Shown in pieces: positions 35,679-45,109 of a DNA stretch of 52,312 nucleotides. The stretch covers positions 1-52,312 of the forward strand of contig JAKAKD010000018.1 of the NCBI GenBank assembly GCA_021824635.1. The letters are read 5' to 3'. This stretch comes from Bacteroidota bacterium (GTDB lineage Bacteria; Bacteroidota; Ignavibacteria; Ignavibacteriales; Melioribacteraceae). The position numbers were made by a program, and so were the translations under genes. The stretch's first letter is position 1, and the number at the start of each line of letters is the position of its first letter. The notes under the pieces were generated by a model that had not been told where the DNA came from, searched no databases, and worked only from the letters and a program-made list of their open reading frames with translations.

Positions 35679-37271
35679 TTATTTATTAAACTCGCGTATA
35701 ATTTTTTGTATTTCTTCTTCTGATATTCCTGTTCCTAAAACCGGTTTTCCCGAAGTGCTGCTCGATTTGCGGCTGACATTTCCTAACGGATTTGCCGATG
35801 GATTGCCTGCGCGTGCCCGCAGTCTCTCTTCAATTTGTTTCGTAAAATTTCCTTCCTGATATCCACTCTTCACATTCATTGTTGAAGGAAGGTCAAATGA
35901 ATTAACACAATTTCCAGAATTTACCGGATGTATTTCGAAAGCAAGAGTTTTAACATTCATCAAATGTTTGGCTGTAACATTTTCGGAGATTATTGAACCT
36001 CCCCATGTGCCAGGACCTAAAGTCAAAGAAGGCATTAATCCGGTTGTATAACCAACCGCTCCAACAGAAGACGGTGTGTTTACAACAATTCTAAATGCCG
36101 GTTTCTCAAGAGCGAACTTCATAATTATTTCTTTATCGTTAGAATGAATAGCCATTGTATGTCCAATTCCGCCAAACTGTAAAAGCTCTATACAGCGGTG
36201 ACATCCTTCAAGCCATCCGTCAACAGTATAAAATGCAAGCATCGGAGAAAGTTTTTCAATCGAAAGCGGTTCCTCTTTTCCTACACTGCTGCATTCGGCA
36301 ACAAGAACAGTTGTATTATCGGGAACAGTAAACCCGGCGTAGTTGGCAATCCATACTGCGGACTTTCCAACGATATCTGCATTTAACTTAGCGCCGCGTG
36401 CAACTTTATTCTCTAATTTTTTCTTCTCTTCATCATTTACAAAATAACAGCCGATTCGTTTTGCTTCTTCAATTACTTTGTCTTTAATAGAACGGTCAAC
36501 AATCATTGCCTGCTCTGAAGAGCATAACGTTCCATTATCGAAAGTAGTTCCGTAAACTATATCTGCAACAGCTTTTTGGTAATTCGCGCTTTTCTCTATG
36601 AATGCAGGAACGTTTCCGGAGCCAACTCCGTATGCAGGTGTGCCGGAACTGTAAGCCGCGTGAACCATCGGCATTCCGCCTGTAGCAAGAATTACAGCAA
36701 TGTTTTTATCTTTCATTAAAGCATTTGTGCCTTCAAGAGTAGGAATTGATAAACACTGTATCAATCCTTTAGGTGCGCCGGCTTTTTCAGCGGCATCAGA
36801 GACAACCTTCAACGCTTCAGTTGTACATTTAAGAGCTTTTGGATGTGGCGAAACAACAATGGCGTTTCTGCATTTCAAAGAAATTATTGCTTTGAACATA
36901 GCAGTTGACGTAGGATTTGTAGAAGGTACAAGAGCCGCAACAACACCCATCGGTTCAGCTATCTTGATAATTTTGCCATCTTTTTGTACATCAATCACGC
37001 CGACGGATTTTAAATCCTTTATAGATTCCCAGACATCTCTGGTACCGAATTGATTTTTAACTATCTTATCTGCTACTTTTCCAAAACTGGTCTCTTCATG
37101 TGCCATTTTAGCAAGGCGTTCCGCTTCTCTAAATCCGGCATCTGCCATTGCTTTTACAATTTTATCAACTTGTTCTTGATTGTAGAGCTTAAATTCTAGT
37201 TGAGCTTCTTTTGCTTTTGCGGCAAGTGTTCTGGCTTCTTGAATAGATTGAAGATCTTTGTCAAAATTCAT
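35679..37271 (-). CDS. CoA-acylating aldehyde dehydrogenase (EutE/PduP-like) with C-terminal encapsulation-like tail
   Basis: 530 residues. The aldehyde dehydrogenase fold is of the CoA-acylating branch; catalytic Cys250 lies in TTFDNGTLCSSEQ, with cofactor-binding PSTNPTSTAMFK upstream. It converts acetaldehyde or propionaldehyde with CoA and NAD+ to acyl-CoA. After the catalytic domain a Gly/Ser/Asn/Pro linker (~485-513) leads to GISEEEIQKIIREFNK (515-530), an amphipathic helix of the type that targets enzymes into bacterial microcompartments. A microcompartment vertex protein is encoded 15 kb away. It has its own promoter-like octamer. Confidence 0.92.
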   Translation of the reverse strand: MNFDKDLQSIQEARTLAAKAKEAQLEFKLYNQEQVDKIVKAMADAGFREAERLAKMAHEETSFGKVADKIVKNQFGTRDVWESIKDLKSVGVIDVQKDGKIIKIAEPMGVVAALVPSTNPTSTAMFKAIISLKCRNAIVVSPHPKALKCTTEALKVVSDAAEKAGAPKGLIQCLSIPTLEGTNALMKDKNIAVILATGGMPMVHAAYSSGTPAYGVGSGNVPAFIEKSANYQKAVADIVYGTTFDNGTLCSSEQAMIVDRSIKDKVIEEAKRIGCYFVNDEEKKKLENKVARGAKLNADIVGKSAVWIANYAGFTVPDNTTVLVAECSSVGKEEPLSIEKLSPMLAFYTVDGWLEGCHRCIELLQFGGIGHTMAIHSNDKEIIMKFALEKPAFRIVVNTPSSVGAVGYTTGLMPSLTLGPGTWGGSIISENVTAKHLMNVKTLAFEIHPVNSGNCVNSFDLPSTMNVKSGYQEGNFTKQIEERLRARAGNPSANPLGNVSRKSSSTSGKPVLGTGISEEEIQKIIREFNK

Positions 37272-37296
37272 AAATACGCCTGTTATTTTCCGGTGC

Positions 37297-37304
37297 TAAA
37301 TATA
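37297..37304 (-). promoter_or_regulatory. Promoter-like octamer TATATTTA
   Basis: On the minus strand CTT-TATATTTA-GC, 26 bases before the aldehyde dehydrogenase ATG. Same pattern as other promoter-like octamers here. Confidence 0.45.
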
Positions 37305-37349
37305 AAGTAAGAGGGAACAAACTTCAATTTGAAGTCTGAAGTAAAATTA

Positions 37350-37658
37350 TCAAAATTGTATTTTCGATTTTTTCTTACTTAAAAAGATACTTTTTAGCAT
37401 GTAGGCATAACCTGAAATAAGAACCATTGTGGCGATTTCAAGATAAGTCTTGATATGACGATCCCTGAATACGTCTGAGACACCCGTCTCTAATGGTAAA
37501 ATATATAACTCGCCAAATTTTAGAAATAATATTCCTAGGAAGAAACATGTTAAAAGCCCGATGAAGAACCAAAGAATTTTATTCTTGCCAATTTCTCTGG
37601 CAGATGAATAAAACCAAGCGGCAATCAAAAAATTAAAAGCTAAAATGAAACCCAGCAT
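37350..37658 (-). CDS. Small multi-pass membrane protein
   Basis: 102 residues from ATG 37658, with AAAGGAG at ideal distance. Three hydrophobic helices (~2-20, ~27-48, ~74-92) with short charged loops. No family recognised. It lies 23 bases after the LytTR regulator gene on the same strand, so it is probably the last gene of the envelope-sensing operon. A small palindrome at 37321-37335 lies after its stop. Confidence 0.65.
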   Translation of the reverse strand: MLGFILAFNFLIAAWFYSSAREIGKNKILWFFIGLLTCFFLGILFLKFGELYILPLETGVSDVFRDRHIKTYLEIATMVLISGYAYMLKSIFLSKKKSKIQF

Positions 37659-37687
37659 AATCACTCCTTTAGAATGTTAAATAGGAT

Positions 37688-38452
37688 CTATTTTATTATC
37701 TCTTTCAAATTCTGGTAACCACTTTTACTCACCGGCAACTTCACTCCGTCTTGAAGAAGGACTCGGTAGGATTCTTTTTCGAATAATTCTATCTGTTTGA
37801 TTGCGGAAAGCTTAACAAAATATGAGCGGTGAATCCGGATAAACTCTGCGCTGTTTAAATTTTCTTCAAAATATTTCATCGTTTTCTGTTTAAGAAAATT
37901 TCCTTTCTCTGTGTAAAGCATTGTGTAATCGTCCTGAGCTTCAATATAACGGATCTCTTCGGTTGGAATGATTATAATTTTCTGTCCGTGTTTTATTACT
38001 ACCCGGTCTAAAAATTCATCACGTTTTTCAACGGCTTTTACCAGCCCGTCTAATTTTTGTTTTGTTGACGGAGAATTGGAGATGAGTTTAATTGCTTTAC
38101 TCAGCGCTTCGCCAAACCGTTCTTCGGAGAATGGTTTTAGAAGATAGTCCATTGCGTTTACATCAAAAGCTTTTAGAGCGTATTGATCAAAAGCGGTAGT
38201 AAAAATTATGACCGGCGGTTCTTCCAAAATTTCCAGCATTTCAAATCCGGTGAGTTTTGGCATCTGAATATCAAGAAAAATTAAATCCGGCTTAAGCTCG
38301 TTGATCTGCTTTATTCCTTCAAACCCGTTTGAGCACTCGGCTAGCAATACAACATTTTCAAATTTTTTCAAATAACTTTTAATGATTTCGCGCGCGAGTG
38401 TTTCATCATCAATTATTACAACTCTTATCTGTTTTGCATTCATATCATCCAA
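37688..38452 (-). CDS. LytTR family response regulator
   Basis: 254 residues. An N-terminal receiver domain with the acidic pair DDE, phospho-acceptor Asp in LIFLDIQMPKL (~60), Thr in IIFTTAFDQYA and Lys in YLLKPFSEE, then a C-terminal LytTR DNA-binding domain (~150-250; IRYIEAQDDYTMLYT, FIRIHRSYFVKLSAI). Overlaps the kinase gene by 8 bases. It should activate promoters carrying paired LytTR sites, possibly its own operon. Confidence 0.95.
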   Translation of the reverse strand: MDDMNAKQIRVVIIDDETLAREIIKSYLKKFENVVLLAECSNGFEGIKQINELKPDLIFLDIQMPKLTGFEMLEILEEPPVIIFTTAFDQYALKAFDVNAMDYLLKPFSEERFGEALSKAIKLISNSPSTKQKLDGLVKAVEKRDEFLDRVVIKHGQKIIIIPTEEIRYIEAQDDYTMLYTEKGNFLKQKTMKYFEENLNSAEFIRIHRSYFVKLSAIKQIELFEKESYRVLLQDGVKLPVSKSGYQNLKEIIK

Positions 38453-39494
38453 CCGGTATAAAAATATTTACCTTGAATAGATTAGTGTCTTTTTGAACAG
38501 TTAAAAGATTCTCTTGATTGTAAATTAATTTTAGTCTGTTCCGGATGTTCTTTAGTCCAATTCCTTCGCCTTTGCGCGGAATTGATTCCGGATCGAAATT
38601 GTTCTCAATTGTAATTCTAAAATATTCTTTTTCCATGCCGCAAGAAAGTTTAATTGTAACCTTGTCTAGACTTTCATAAACGCCGTGCTTAATTGCGTTT
38701 TCCAATATTGGTTGAAGAATCATGCTCGGCACTTCCATTTCTTTGCATTCAATTTTTATCTCTTCAACGAACTCAAATTTTTCGGCAAAGCGCACTTTCT
38801 CAATATCAAGATAAAGTTTAGCGTTATTTATCTCTTCGATCAGTTTATTCTTCTGCTTTTCATTTTTTGAAAGAATACTTCTAAGAAATGAAGAAAGTTT
38901 TATTGTCATTTCCTGAGCTTGCAATGGATTGGAAATAGTAAGCGAACTTATCGAATTCAAACTGTTGAAAATAAAATGCGGATTTATCTGATATTTGAGT
39001 GTTTTCAATTCTGCTTCTTTTACAAGCGCCTTCAGTTCAACTTCCTTCAAAAGTTTTTCTTGAAAATTATTGTAATAGATGATCACATAATCTACCGCAA
39101 TGATAACTGTGTAAAATAGTATTCCTATTAAAAATCTCCAGACCAGTGATTTGAGAAGGAAATCAGAATAAACCTTATCGCCGGTTATAAGATTAATAAT
39201 TGCATAATATCCAATGAGAATCCATAAGCCAGAAGTAATTACTGCGGCAGCAATATGATTTATAAATACTTTCGAAGTGGAATAATTTTCAAGCGAATTG
39301 AAACTAACAGTGAACCAAAAACTTAAACCAAGCGCCATATACAAGAAATTAAAAACTAGACTGTCGCAGTACGCGTTAAGTAATTTTACGTTGAGGAAAT
39401 ATGTAAGCAAAAGAACCTGCGCTTGAGAAATAAAAAACCAGATGCTGAAGTAAAGCGCACGGATTTTTTTATTACTAATAAATGGATTGCTCAT
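38445..39494 (-). CDS. Sensor histidine kinase, LytS/YehU type
   Basis: 349 residues. Four N-terminal membrane helices within ~10-140, no large periplasmic sensor, then His_kinase (PF06580-like) with phospho-acceptor His in LKYQINPHFIFNSLNSI and a HATPase domain (ILQPILENAIKHGVYE, GEGIGLKNIRNRL). Such kinases often sense through partner membrane proteins. Here two LiaF-like proteins directly upstream are the natural partners. Confidence 0.95.
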   Translation of the reverse strand: MSNPFISNKKIRALYFSIWFFISQAQVLLLTYFLNVKLLNAYCDSLVFNFLYMALGLSFWFTVSFNSLENYSTSKVFINHIAAAVITSGLWILIGYYAIINLITGDKVYSDFLLKSLVWRFLIGILFYTVIIAVDYVIIYYNNFQEKLLKEVELKALVKEAELKTLKYQINPHFIFNSLNSISSLTISNPLQAQEMTIKLSSFLRSILSKNEKQKNKLIEEINNAKLYLDIEKVRFAEKFEFVEEIKIECKEMEVPSMILQPILENAIKHGVYESLDKVTIKLSCGMEKEYFRITIENNFDPESIPRKGEGIGLKNIRNRLKLIYNQENLLTVQKDTNLFKVNIFIPVG

Positions 39495-39510
39495 TTTTCA
39501 CTCTTGATAA

Positions 39511-40275
39511 TTAATAAAGCAGTTCGCCGCCGCCGAATAACGCAACACCTTTGATAATCAATATTCCTTCACTTGTTTCTCCATTATGAATATTAGCGAA
39601 CCGTTTATCTTCGAAGCCGCCGAAAATTGAAGTAACATTTAATATTACTTTCCAATTTTGAGGAACACGAATATTTGTTCCACCAAATAGAGTTGTTATT
39701 TCTAGATTATTTTCTCCGGGAGATAATTTTGCATTTGTTAAATCCAATTTTGTCCCGCCGAATATCGTTGTAATATTTCCGCCGCGGAAATTATCCGAAC
39801 GGATAACTTTATGAACAGAATTAAATATACTTACCTCATCCAGGTAATTATAAAAATTTGAAGCCGTTTGCGATTGATGCTCTTCTTGCTGCCGCTCACC
39901 GGTGAATTCGCTTACTCCACTTGTAAAATGTGAATGATTTACTGAAGATTTTCCGTTTTTTCTTAAGATCAGCCACACTCCCATAAATAAAAGGATGATC
40001 GGCCATAAATCGCCGAAATCAAATTGAGAAAAAAATGGTAGATGCCGCAGTAATCCAAGAGCACCAATTCCAACAAAAATGTATCCTAAAAAGTTATTGC
40101 GATGGTTCACTATTAGAACAATTCCGATTATCAGAAAAATTGAGTGCCATGAAAAAATCATATGGCGAATATCAAATCCATAAAACCATGGGAACCCAAA
40201 ATTATCCAGTAGGAATAAAGCGCCTATTGCGATAAAAATTATTCCTGCCCAAGTTCTTCCATTTGTATTTTGCAT
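39511..40275 (-). CDS. LiaF-like membrane protein, second copy
   Basis: 254 residues from ATG 40275 with GGAGG before it. Four membrane segments in the first ~115 residues (WAGIIFIAIGALFLLDNFGF, DUF5668-like), a polar linker with His/Gln/Glu, and a C-terminal beta-domain with repeated IFGG/LFGG motifs (TTIFGGTKLDL, TTLFGGTNIRVP, TSIFGGFEDKR, ALFGGGEL), as in LiaF and related cell-wall stress proteins. Paralogue of the next gene upstream. In Firmicutes LiaF restrains the LiaS kinase. Confidence 0.85.
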   Translation of the reverse strand: MQNTNGRTWAGIIFIAIGALFLLDNFGFPWFYGFDIRHMIFSWHSIFLIIGIVLIVNHRNNFLGYIFVGIGALGLLRHLPFFSQFDFGDLWPIILLFMGVWLILRKNGKSSVNHSHFTSGVSEFTGERQQEEHQSQTASNFYNYLDEVSIFNSVHKVIRSDNFRGGNITTIFGGTKLDLTNAKLSPGENNLEITTLFGGTNIRVPQNWKVILNVTSIFGGFEDKRFANIHNGETSEGILIIKGVALFGGGELLY

Positions 40276-40330
40276 TTTATCCTCCAAGTAAAAATTATTA
40301 GAGATCAATACTATTCATCTGATAGATCAA

Positions 40331-41026
40331 TTAGAAAATAGTTTTAACCTCACCGCCGCCGAAAATAACCAGCCCTTTGATAACCAATGTTCTTCCTTCT
40401 TGAAAAGCTTTATTTGGATCTTTAATGCGTTTATCACCAAAACCGCCGAAGATCGGAAGAACATCAAGAATAACTTTCCAATCATGAGGGACAATAATTG
40501 TTGTTCCGCCAAATACTGCAGTTACTTCAATAAAATTTTCTCCTTCCGCAAGTTTGCAGTTGGAAAGATTTATCTCGGAGCCGCCAAAGATCGAAGTAAT
40601 ATTGCCGCCCTTAAAATTATCTGAGTGAATTACTTTATTCCCGCCGCCGAAAATATTGACACTATCTACATAATCATTTCCGCTTGCCGGTTGACCGGAC
40701 GGTTCTTCGAAAGTGGATTTGCTTGAAAGTCTGCTATGGCGGAAGCGTTCTCTTCCGAAAATTATGTATAAGCCAATCATTACAAATATTAACGGCCATA
40801 GTTCCGGCAAAAGGTTGAATAATCCAATGGCAATGAATACAATTCCCGCTGTTTTGTTTCGTGAGAGGAAAAAGAAAAGAACGCCGACCAGAATGAAAAA
40901 ATATTCCCAAGTTATATCTTCGTAGGGGAAGTCGAATAAATCATAATTGCGCAGGAGGAATAATCCGCCGATTAGTATGAGTAAGAACCCGATAATCACT
41001 CTTCCATGATATTTAGGCGTTTCCAT
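40331..41026 (-). CDS. LiaF-like membrane protein, first copy
   Basis: 231 residues from ATG 41026, preceded by AAAAGGAGAT; the longer frame from 41137 would start before the promoter-like octamer. Membrane helices in the first ~95 residues (GFLLILIGGLFLLRNYDLF, ITWEYFFILVGVLFFF), then a C-terminal domain with the same repeated FGG motifs (VNIFGGGNKVIHSDNFKGG, TSIFGGSEI, AVFGGTTIIVP, PIFGGFGDKR, VIFGGGEV). First gene of the sensing operon. Confidence 0.85.
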   Translation of the reverse strand: METPKYHGRVIIGFLLILIGGLFLLRNYDLFDFPYEDITWEYFFILVGVLFFFLSRNKTAGIVFIAIGLFNLLPELWPLIFVMIGLYIIFGRERFRHSRLSSKSTFEEPSGQPASGNDYVDSVNIFGGGNKVIHSDNFKGGNITSIFGGSEINLSNCKLAEGENFIEVTAVFGGTTIIVPHDWKVILDVLPIFGGFGDKRIKDPNKAFQEGRTLVIKGLVIFGGGEVKTIF

Positions 41027-41062
41027 TTTAATCTCCTTTTTTATCTTCACTTCTTTTGACGG

Positions 41063-41070
41063 CAAAGATA
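41063..41070 (-). promoter_or_regulatory. Promoter-like octamer TATCTTTG
   Basis: On the minus strand AGTC-TATCTTTG-CCGTC, 37 bases before the first LiaF-like gene. Probable promoter of the LiaF-LytS-LytTR operon. Confidence 0.5.
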
Positions 41071-41177
41071 GACTGTAGTTATAGATTCTGTTATAGAAAA
41101 TCGGCGAATGGTGGTAAATTATCGGTAAATGATACAATGATAATTCCCCTAATAAAATAAGCAGTTTGTGTGAGGAA

Positions 41178-42461
41178 TTATGGAATTAAATTAGTCTCAT
41201 TCGCTGGCAGTTCCTGCACATCTTTTAACTGTCTTTCAATTTTCCGGGAAGACTTAGCAGCCTCATCAATTGTATTGCTGGCTTCCTGAAGTTTTTTCTG
41301 AGTCTTGTCTAGAACATCCCCAAATTTTCCAAATTCATTTTTTACGACACTTAGAATTTTCCAAACTTCACTTGACCGCTTTTCTATTGCTAAAGTTTTA
41401 AATCCCATTTGCAAACTGTTTAACAATGCGGCAAGAATTGTCGGTCCGGAAACTACAACGCGGTATTCTCTCTGTAAAAATTCGGCAAGACCGGGACGGC
41501 GCAATACTTCAGCGTATAAACCTTCAATTGGTAAAAACATTATTGCAAAATCTGTGGTATGAGGAGGATCGAGATATTTCTCGGCAATTTTTTTCGCTTC
41601 ACCTTTAATGCGTGTTTCAATTGCTTTATTGGCATCGTTGATTGCGGCAATGTTTGCTAAATCTTGTGCATCGAGCAATCGCTGATAATCTTCCACCGGA
41701 AACTTTGCATCAACAGGAAGCCAGACAATTTCGCTTTTTGTCAAATCTCTTCCCGGAAGTTTAATTGCAATTTCAACGCGGTCGCTGCTTCCTTTTTTTG
41801 TTATAACGTTTTTTTCATATTGTTCGCGCGTAAGGATCTGGTCAATCAAATTTTCAAGTTGAATTTCGCCCCAACCGCCGCGTGTTTTTATATTTGAAAG
41901 AACATTTTTCAAATCTCCCACTCCGCGGGCAAGTTCCTGCATATCTCCTAACCCTTTATAGACTTGTTCAAGGCGGTCGCTGACTAATTTAAATGATTCA
42001 CCTAGCCGTTTTTCCAAAGTGTCATGTAATTTTTCATCAACTGTATGGCGCATCTCTTCCAATTTCTTTTCGTTTTTGTCCTGAATTTCTTTTAGCTGTG
42101 ATTCAACTTTTTCTTGCAGCTTATCAAATTTTTGTTCGTTCATTTGCGTTAATGTGTTCATCTGCTTTGCAAAAATATCAAGCTGATTTTTTTGTCCTTT
42201 CGAAATTTCCCCTATAGTAGAAGAAATTTGCTCGCCAAGTTTGAGAATTGACTCATTGACTTCTTCGCGCTGTGATTTTGCGTTCTTCGACGATTCTTCT
42301 CTATTACGCGCAATTTCATCACGGAACGACCGGTCCATCTTTTCAAACCCGTCCTTTATTTCGCTCTTGCCGCCGCCAGATAGTTTTTTGTTAATTATAA
42401 AAAAGAAAAGTATAACTGAGGCTAGAGTTGCGATTAGAAGGATGATCGAGATTTCATTCAT
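41178..42461 (-). CDS. rmuC: DNA recombination protein RmuC
   Basis: 427 residues. One N-terminal membrane helix (~6-25), a long coiled coil (~35-185, many Glu/Lys/Gln heptads) and a PD-(D/E)XK-like RmuC nuclease domain (~190-390: NIKTRGGWGEIQLENLI, VWLPVDAKFPVEDY, DFAIMFLPIEGLYAEVL). RmuC limits inversions at short repeats. Same strand as the LiaF-like operon but separated by 151 bases that hold that operon's promoter. Confidence 0.93.
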   Translation of the reverse strand: MNEISIILLIATLASVILFFFIINKKLSGGGKSEIKDGFEKMDRSFRDEIARNREESSKNAKSQREEVNESILKLGEQISSTIGEISKGQKNQLDIFAKQMNTLTQMNEQKFDKLQEKVESQLKEIQDKNEKKLEEMRHTVDEKLHDTLEKRLGESFKLVSDRLEQVYKGLGDMQELARGVGDLKNVLSNIKTRGGWGEIQLENLIDQILTREQYEKNVITKKGSSDRVEIAIKLPGRDLTKSEIVWLPVDAKFPVEDYQRLLDAQDLANIAAINDANKAIETRIKGEAKKIAEKYLDPPHTTDFAIMFLPIEGLYAEVLRRPGLAEFLQREYRVVVSGPTILAALLNSLQMGFKTLAIEKRSSEVWKILSVVKNEFGKFGDVLDKTQKKLQEASNTIDEAAKSSRKIERQLKDVQELPANETNLIP

Positions 42462-42578
42462 AGTTTTACCATATAATTAGGAGTTGCTTAGAATTGCCAC
42501 GGCTTATTTATCAAATATTTTGTTATTCAGCAAATCAATTATTCATTAAATTTAGAAAGCAATTCCTGGAAAAAGATA

Positions 42579-45044
42579 ATGAACAGTTGGAAAAAAATAT
42601 TAATAGGCATTTTAGCATCATTGGCAGTGTTAATACTAGTGATTTTTTCTCTCTCGTATTTCATGCTCAAAAAATCTTTACCTCAGTATGAAGGAGAAAA
42701 AAGAGTTAAAGGATTACAAGCTAATGTAGAAATTTACCGCGATGCATACGCCGTTCCAATGATTACAGCCGGAAACGATGAAGACGCGGCATTTGCTCTT
42801 GGTTACGTTCATGCTCAGGAGCGGTTGTTTCAGATGGATATTGCGCGCAGAGCTGGCGAGGGACGCCTTAGCGAAGTCTTAGGCGCCAAAACAATTCCGA
42901 TTGATCAAATGTTTAGGACTGCCGGAATTTACAAAAGCGTAAAAGAGAATTATGATAAACTGAATCCGGTCTCTAAAAAAATATTGGAAGCTTATTCAAA
43001 AGGGGTAAATGCTTTTATTAATGAAGCAAAGGGAAATTACCCGGTTGAATTCGATGTGCTCGGTTACGATCCATATCCATGGAAACCCGAACATAGTTTG
43101 ATGATTGCAAAACTAATGGGGTGGGAATTGAATATAAGCTGGTGGACAGATATTACTTTCTCACAACTGGTTCAAAAATTCGGCACTGAAAAAGCGAAAG
43201 AATTAATACCGGATTTTCCGGAGAACTCTCCTACAATCATACCATCTGATATTAAAAGTTTTGCGACTATAAGAAACGACTTAATGAAAGTAGATCAACA
43301 ATTCAGAAATTTAACCGGTTTCGTTGGTACACATATCGGTTCTAACAACTGGGTTGTTAATGGTAAAATGTCGGCATCCGGAAAACCGATAATTGCAAAC
43401 GATCCTCATCTTGCATACACAGCACCGGGAAGATGGTTCTTAGCGATGATTCGAAGTAACAATTGGAATGCGGAAGGATTTACAATCCCCGGTTTACCCG
43501 CAATTGTTATTGGAAAAAACCAGAATATCGCCTGGGCTATGACAAATGTTATGGCTGACGATGCCGATTTTTATGTGGAGAAAATTGATTCAACCGGAAA
43601 AAATTATTTTTTGAATGGAGTTTGGAAGCCATTAACTATACAGAAAGATACAATTCACGTTAAAGATTCTTCGAGTGTGATATATGAAATAAAAAGAACA
43701 CACCGCGGACCAATCATAACGGATATTCATCCGTTCAGGGTAATGTATCCAAATACCGGTGTAAAGACAGAGCAAATGAGTATGCGCTGGACCGGTCAGG
43801 AATTCAGCGACGAAATGTTTGCGGCAGTGTCAATCAATAAATCAAAAAATTGGAATGAATTCCAAAATGCGGTTCGTTACTTTACAGTACCGGGGCAAAA
43901 TTTTGTTTACGGCGATAAAGATGGAAATATCGGATACATCTGCGCGGCAAAATTGCCAATACGAGCTACCAACAGTTCAACATTGATTAATGACGGCACA
44001 ACAGATGCAAATGATTGGAAGGGATTTGTTCCGTATGAAGAGATGCCCAAGTTATTTAATCCGCCGCAAAATTTTATTGCCTCGGCAAATAATAAAACAG
44101 TCCAAAATTTCAAGTATCATATTTCAAATATTTGGGAACCGTCATCACGAATAGAAAGAATTACACAATTACTTAACTCAAAACCAATTCAGTCCAAAGA
44201 TGATTTTGAAAAATATCAGAATGATTTTGTTTCACCTTACGCAAAGAAACTTACGTCTTATATAACCTCTGCATTTGATAGCGTAAAGGTTACGGATAAG
44301 AATCTGCTCCTTGCGCTCGAGCTTTTTAAGAATTGGAATTTCGATATGGAGGCGGGAAGTCAAGTACCAACAATCTACACACGCTTCTTTCAATATCTTA
44401 TCAAAAATATATTTGAAGATGAAATGGGAGACGATCTTCTTAAAGAATATGTTTTTATTGCCAATGTTCCGTACCGGATTATTCCGAAGATGCTGGAAGA
44501 AAATAATTCTTCTTTTTTCGATGACATTAGGACAAGTCAAGTTGAAACCCGCGACATCATAATAAGAAAAAGTTTAGTTGATGCACTTTCCGATCTTGAA
44601 AAAAATTACGGGATGGAAATTAAAAACTGGCAATGGGGTGATATTCATAAAGTTACTTTCAAACATATGTTTCATGATGTTTCTCCTTTGCTCGATAAAA
44701 TTGTGAATATCGGACCGTTCAGTATCGGCGGTGACGGAACAACAATTTTTAATACGGAATATTCATTTCCGGAATTGTATGAGCAAACTCGAGATCTGAC
44801 AAAGCCGCATCGCTCAGAACCTTATTCAAATATTCTGGGTCCTTCTATGCGCTACATTTTTGATTTTGCAGATCCCGATCATCTTGAGTATATAATGCCT
44901 ACCGGCGAGTCCGAACATTTTATGAGCAACCATTATAAAGATATGACTTCAATGTGGCTTAATGGAAAGTATATCAAACTACCATTGAAAGAGGAAGAGT
45001 TCATTAAATCCTCAAAGCATCTATTACGGCTTTTGCCTGAATAA
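42579..45044 (+). CDS. Penicillin acylase family protein (Ntn-hydrolase)
   Basis: 821 residues. An N-terminal membrane or signal segment (~8-30) places it in the periplasm. The precursor should cut itself between Gly254 and Ser255 (HIG-SNNWVVNG); Ser255 becomes the N-terminal nucleophile. Other family marks are the DEDAAFALGYVHAQERLFQMD segment of the alpha chain, NDPHL, and the Asn in GTTIFN/RYI region. The family hydrolyses penicillins, N-acyl-homoserine lactones and related amides. Substrate cannot be read from the sequence. Confidence 0.92.
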   Translation: MNSWKKILIGILASLAVLILVIFSLSYFMLKKSLPQYEGEKRVKGLQANVEIYRDAYAVPMITAGNDEDAAFALGYVHAQERLFQMDIARRAGEGRLSEVLGAKTIPIDQMFRTAGIYKSVKENYDKLNPVSKKILEAYSKGVNAFINEAKGNYPVEFDVLGYDPYPWKPEHSLMIAKLMGWELNISWWTDITFSQLVQKFGTEKAKELIPDFPENSPTIIPSDIKSFATIRNDLMKVDQQFRNLTGFVGTHIGSNNWVVNGKMSASGKPIIANDPHLAYTAPGRWFLAMIRSNNWNAEGFTIPGLPAIVIGKNQNIAWAMTNVMADDADFYVEKIDSTGKNYFLNGVWKPLTIQKDTIHVKDSSSVIYEIKRTHRGPIITDIHPFRVMYPNTGVKTEQMSMRWTGQEFSDEMFAAVSINKSKNWNEFQNAVRYFTVPGQNFVYGDKDGNIGYICAAKLPIRATNSSTLINDGTTDANDWKGFVPYEEMPKLFNPPQNFIASANNKTVQNFKYHISNIWEPSSRIERITQLLNSKPIQSKDDFEKYQNDFVSPYAKKLTSYITSAFDSVKVTDKNLLLALELFKNWNFDMEAGSQVPTIYTRFFQYLIKNIFEDEMGDDLLKEYVFIANVPYRIIPKMLEENNSSFFDDIRTSQVETRDIIIRKSLVDALSDLEKNYGMEIKNWQWGDIHKVTFKHMFHDVSPLLDKIVNIGPFSIGGDGTTIFNTEYSFPELYEQTRDLTKPHRSEPYSNILGPSMRYIFDFADPDHLEYIMPTGESEHFMSNHYKDMTSMWLNGKYIKLPLKEEEFIKSSKHLLRLLPE

Positions 45045-45109
45045 ATTATTAATCAAAGAAGAAGTTAATTGAAAAAATATTAAATTCGCTTCAAACAAAA
45101 TGGATACCA

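Noticed and set aside
41027..41137. 37-residue N-terminal extension of the first LiaF-like protein
   Set aside because: AAAAGGAG precedes the internal ATG at 41026 and the extension spans the promoter-like octamer.
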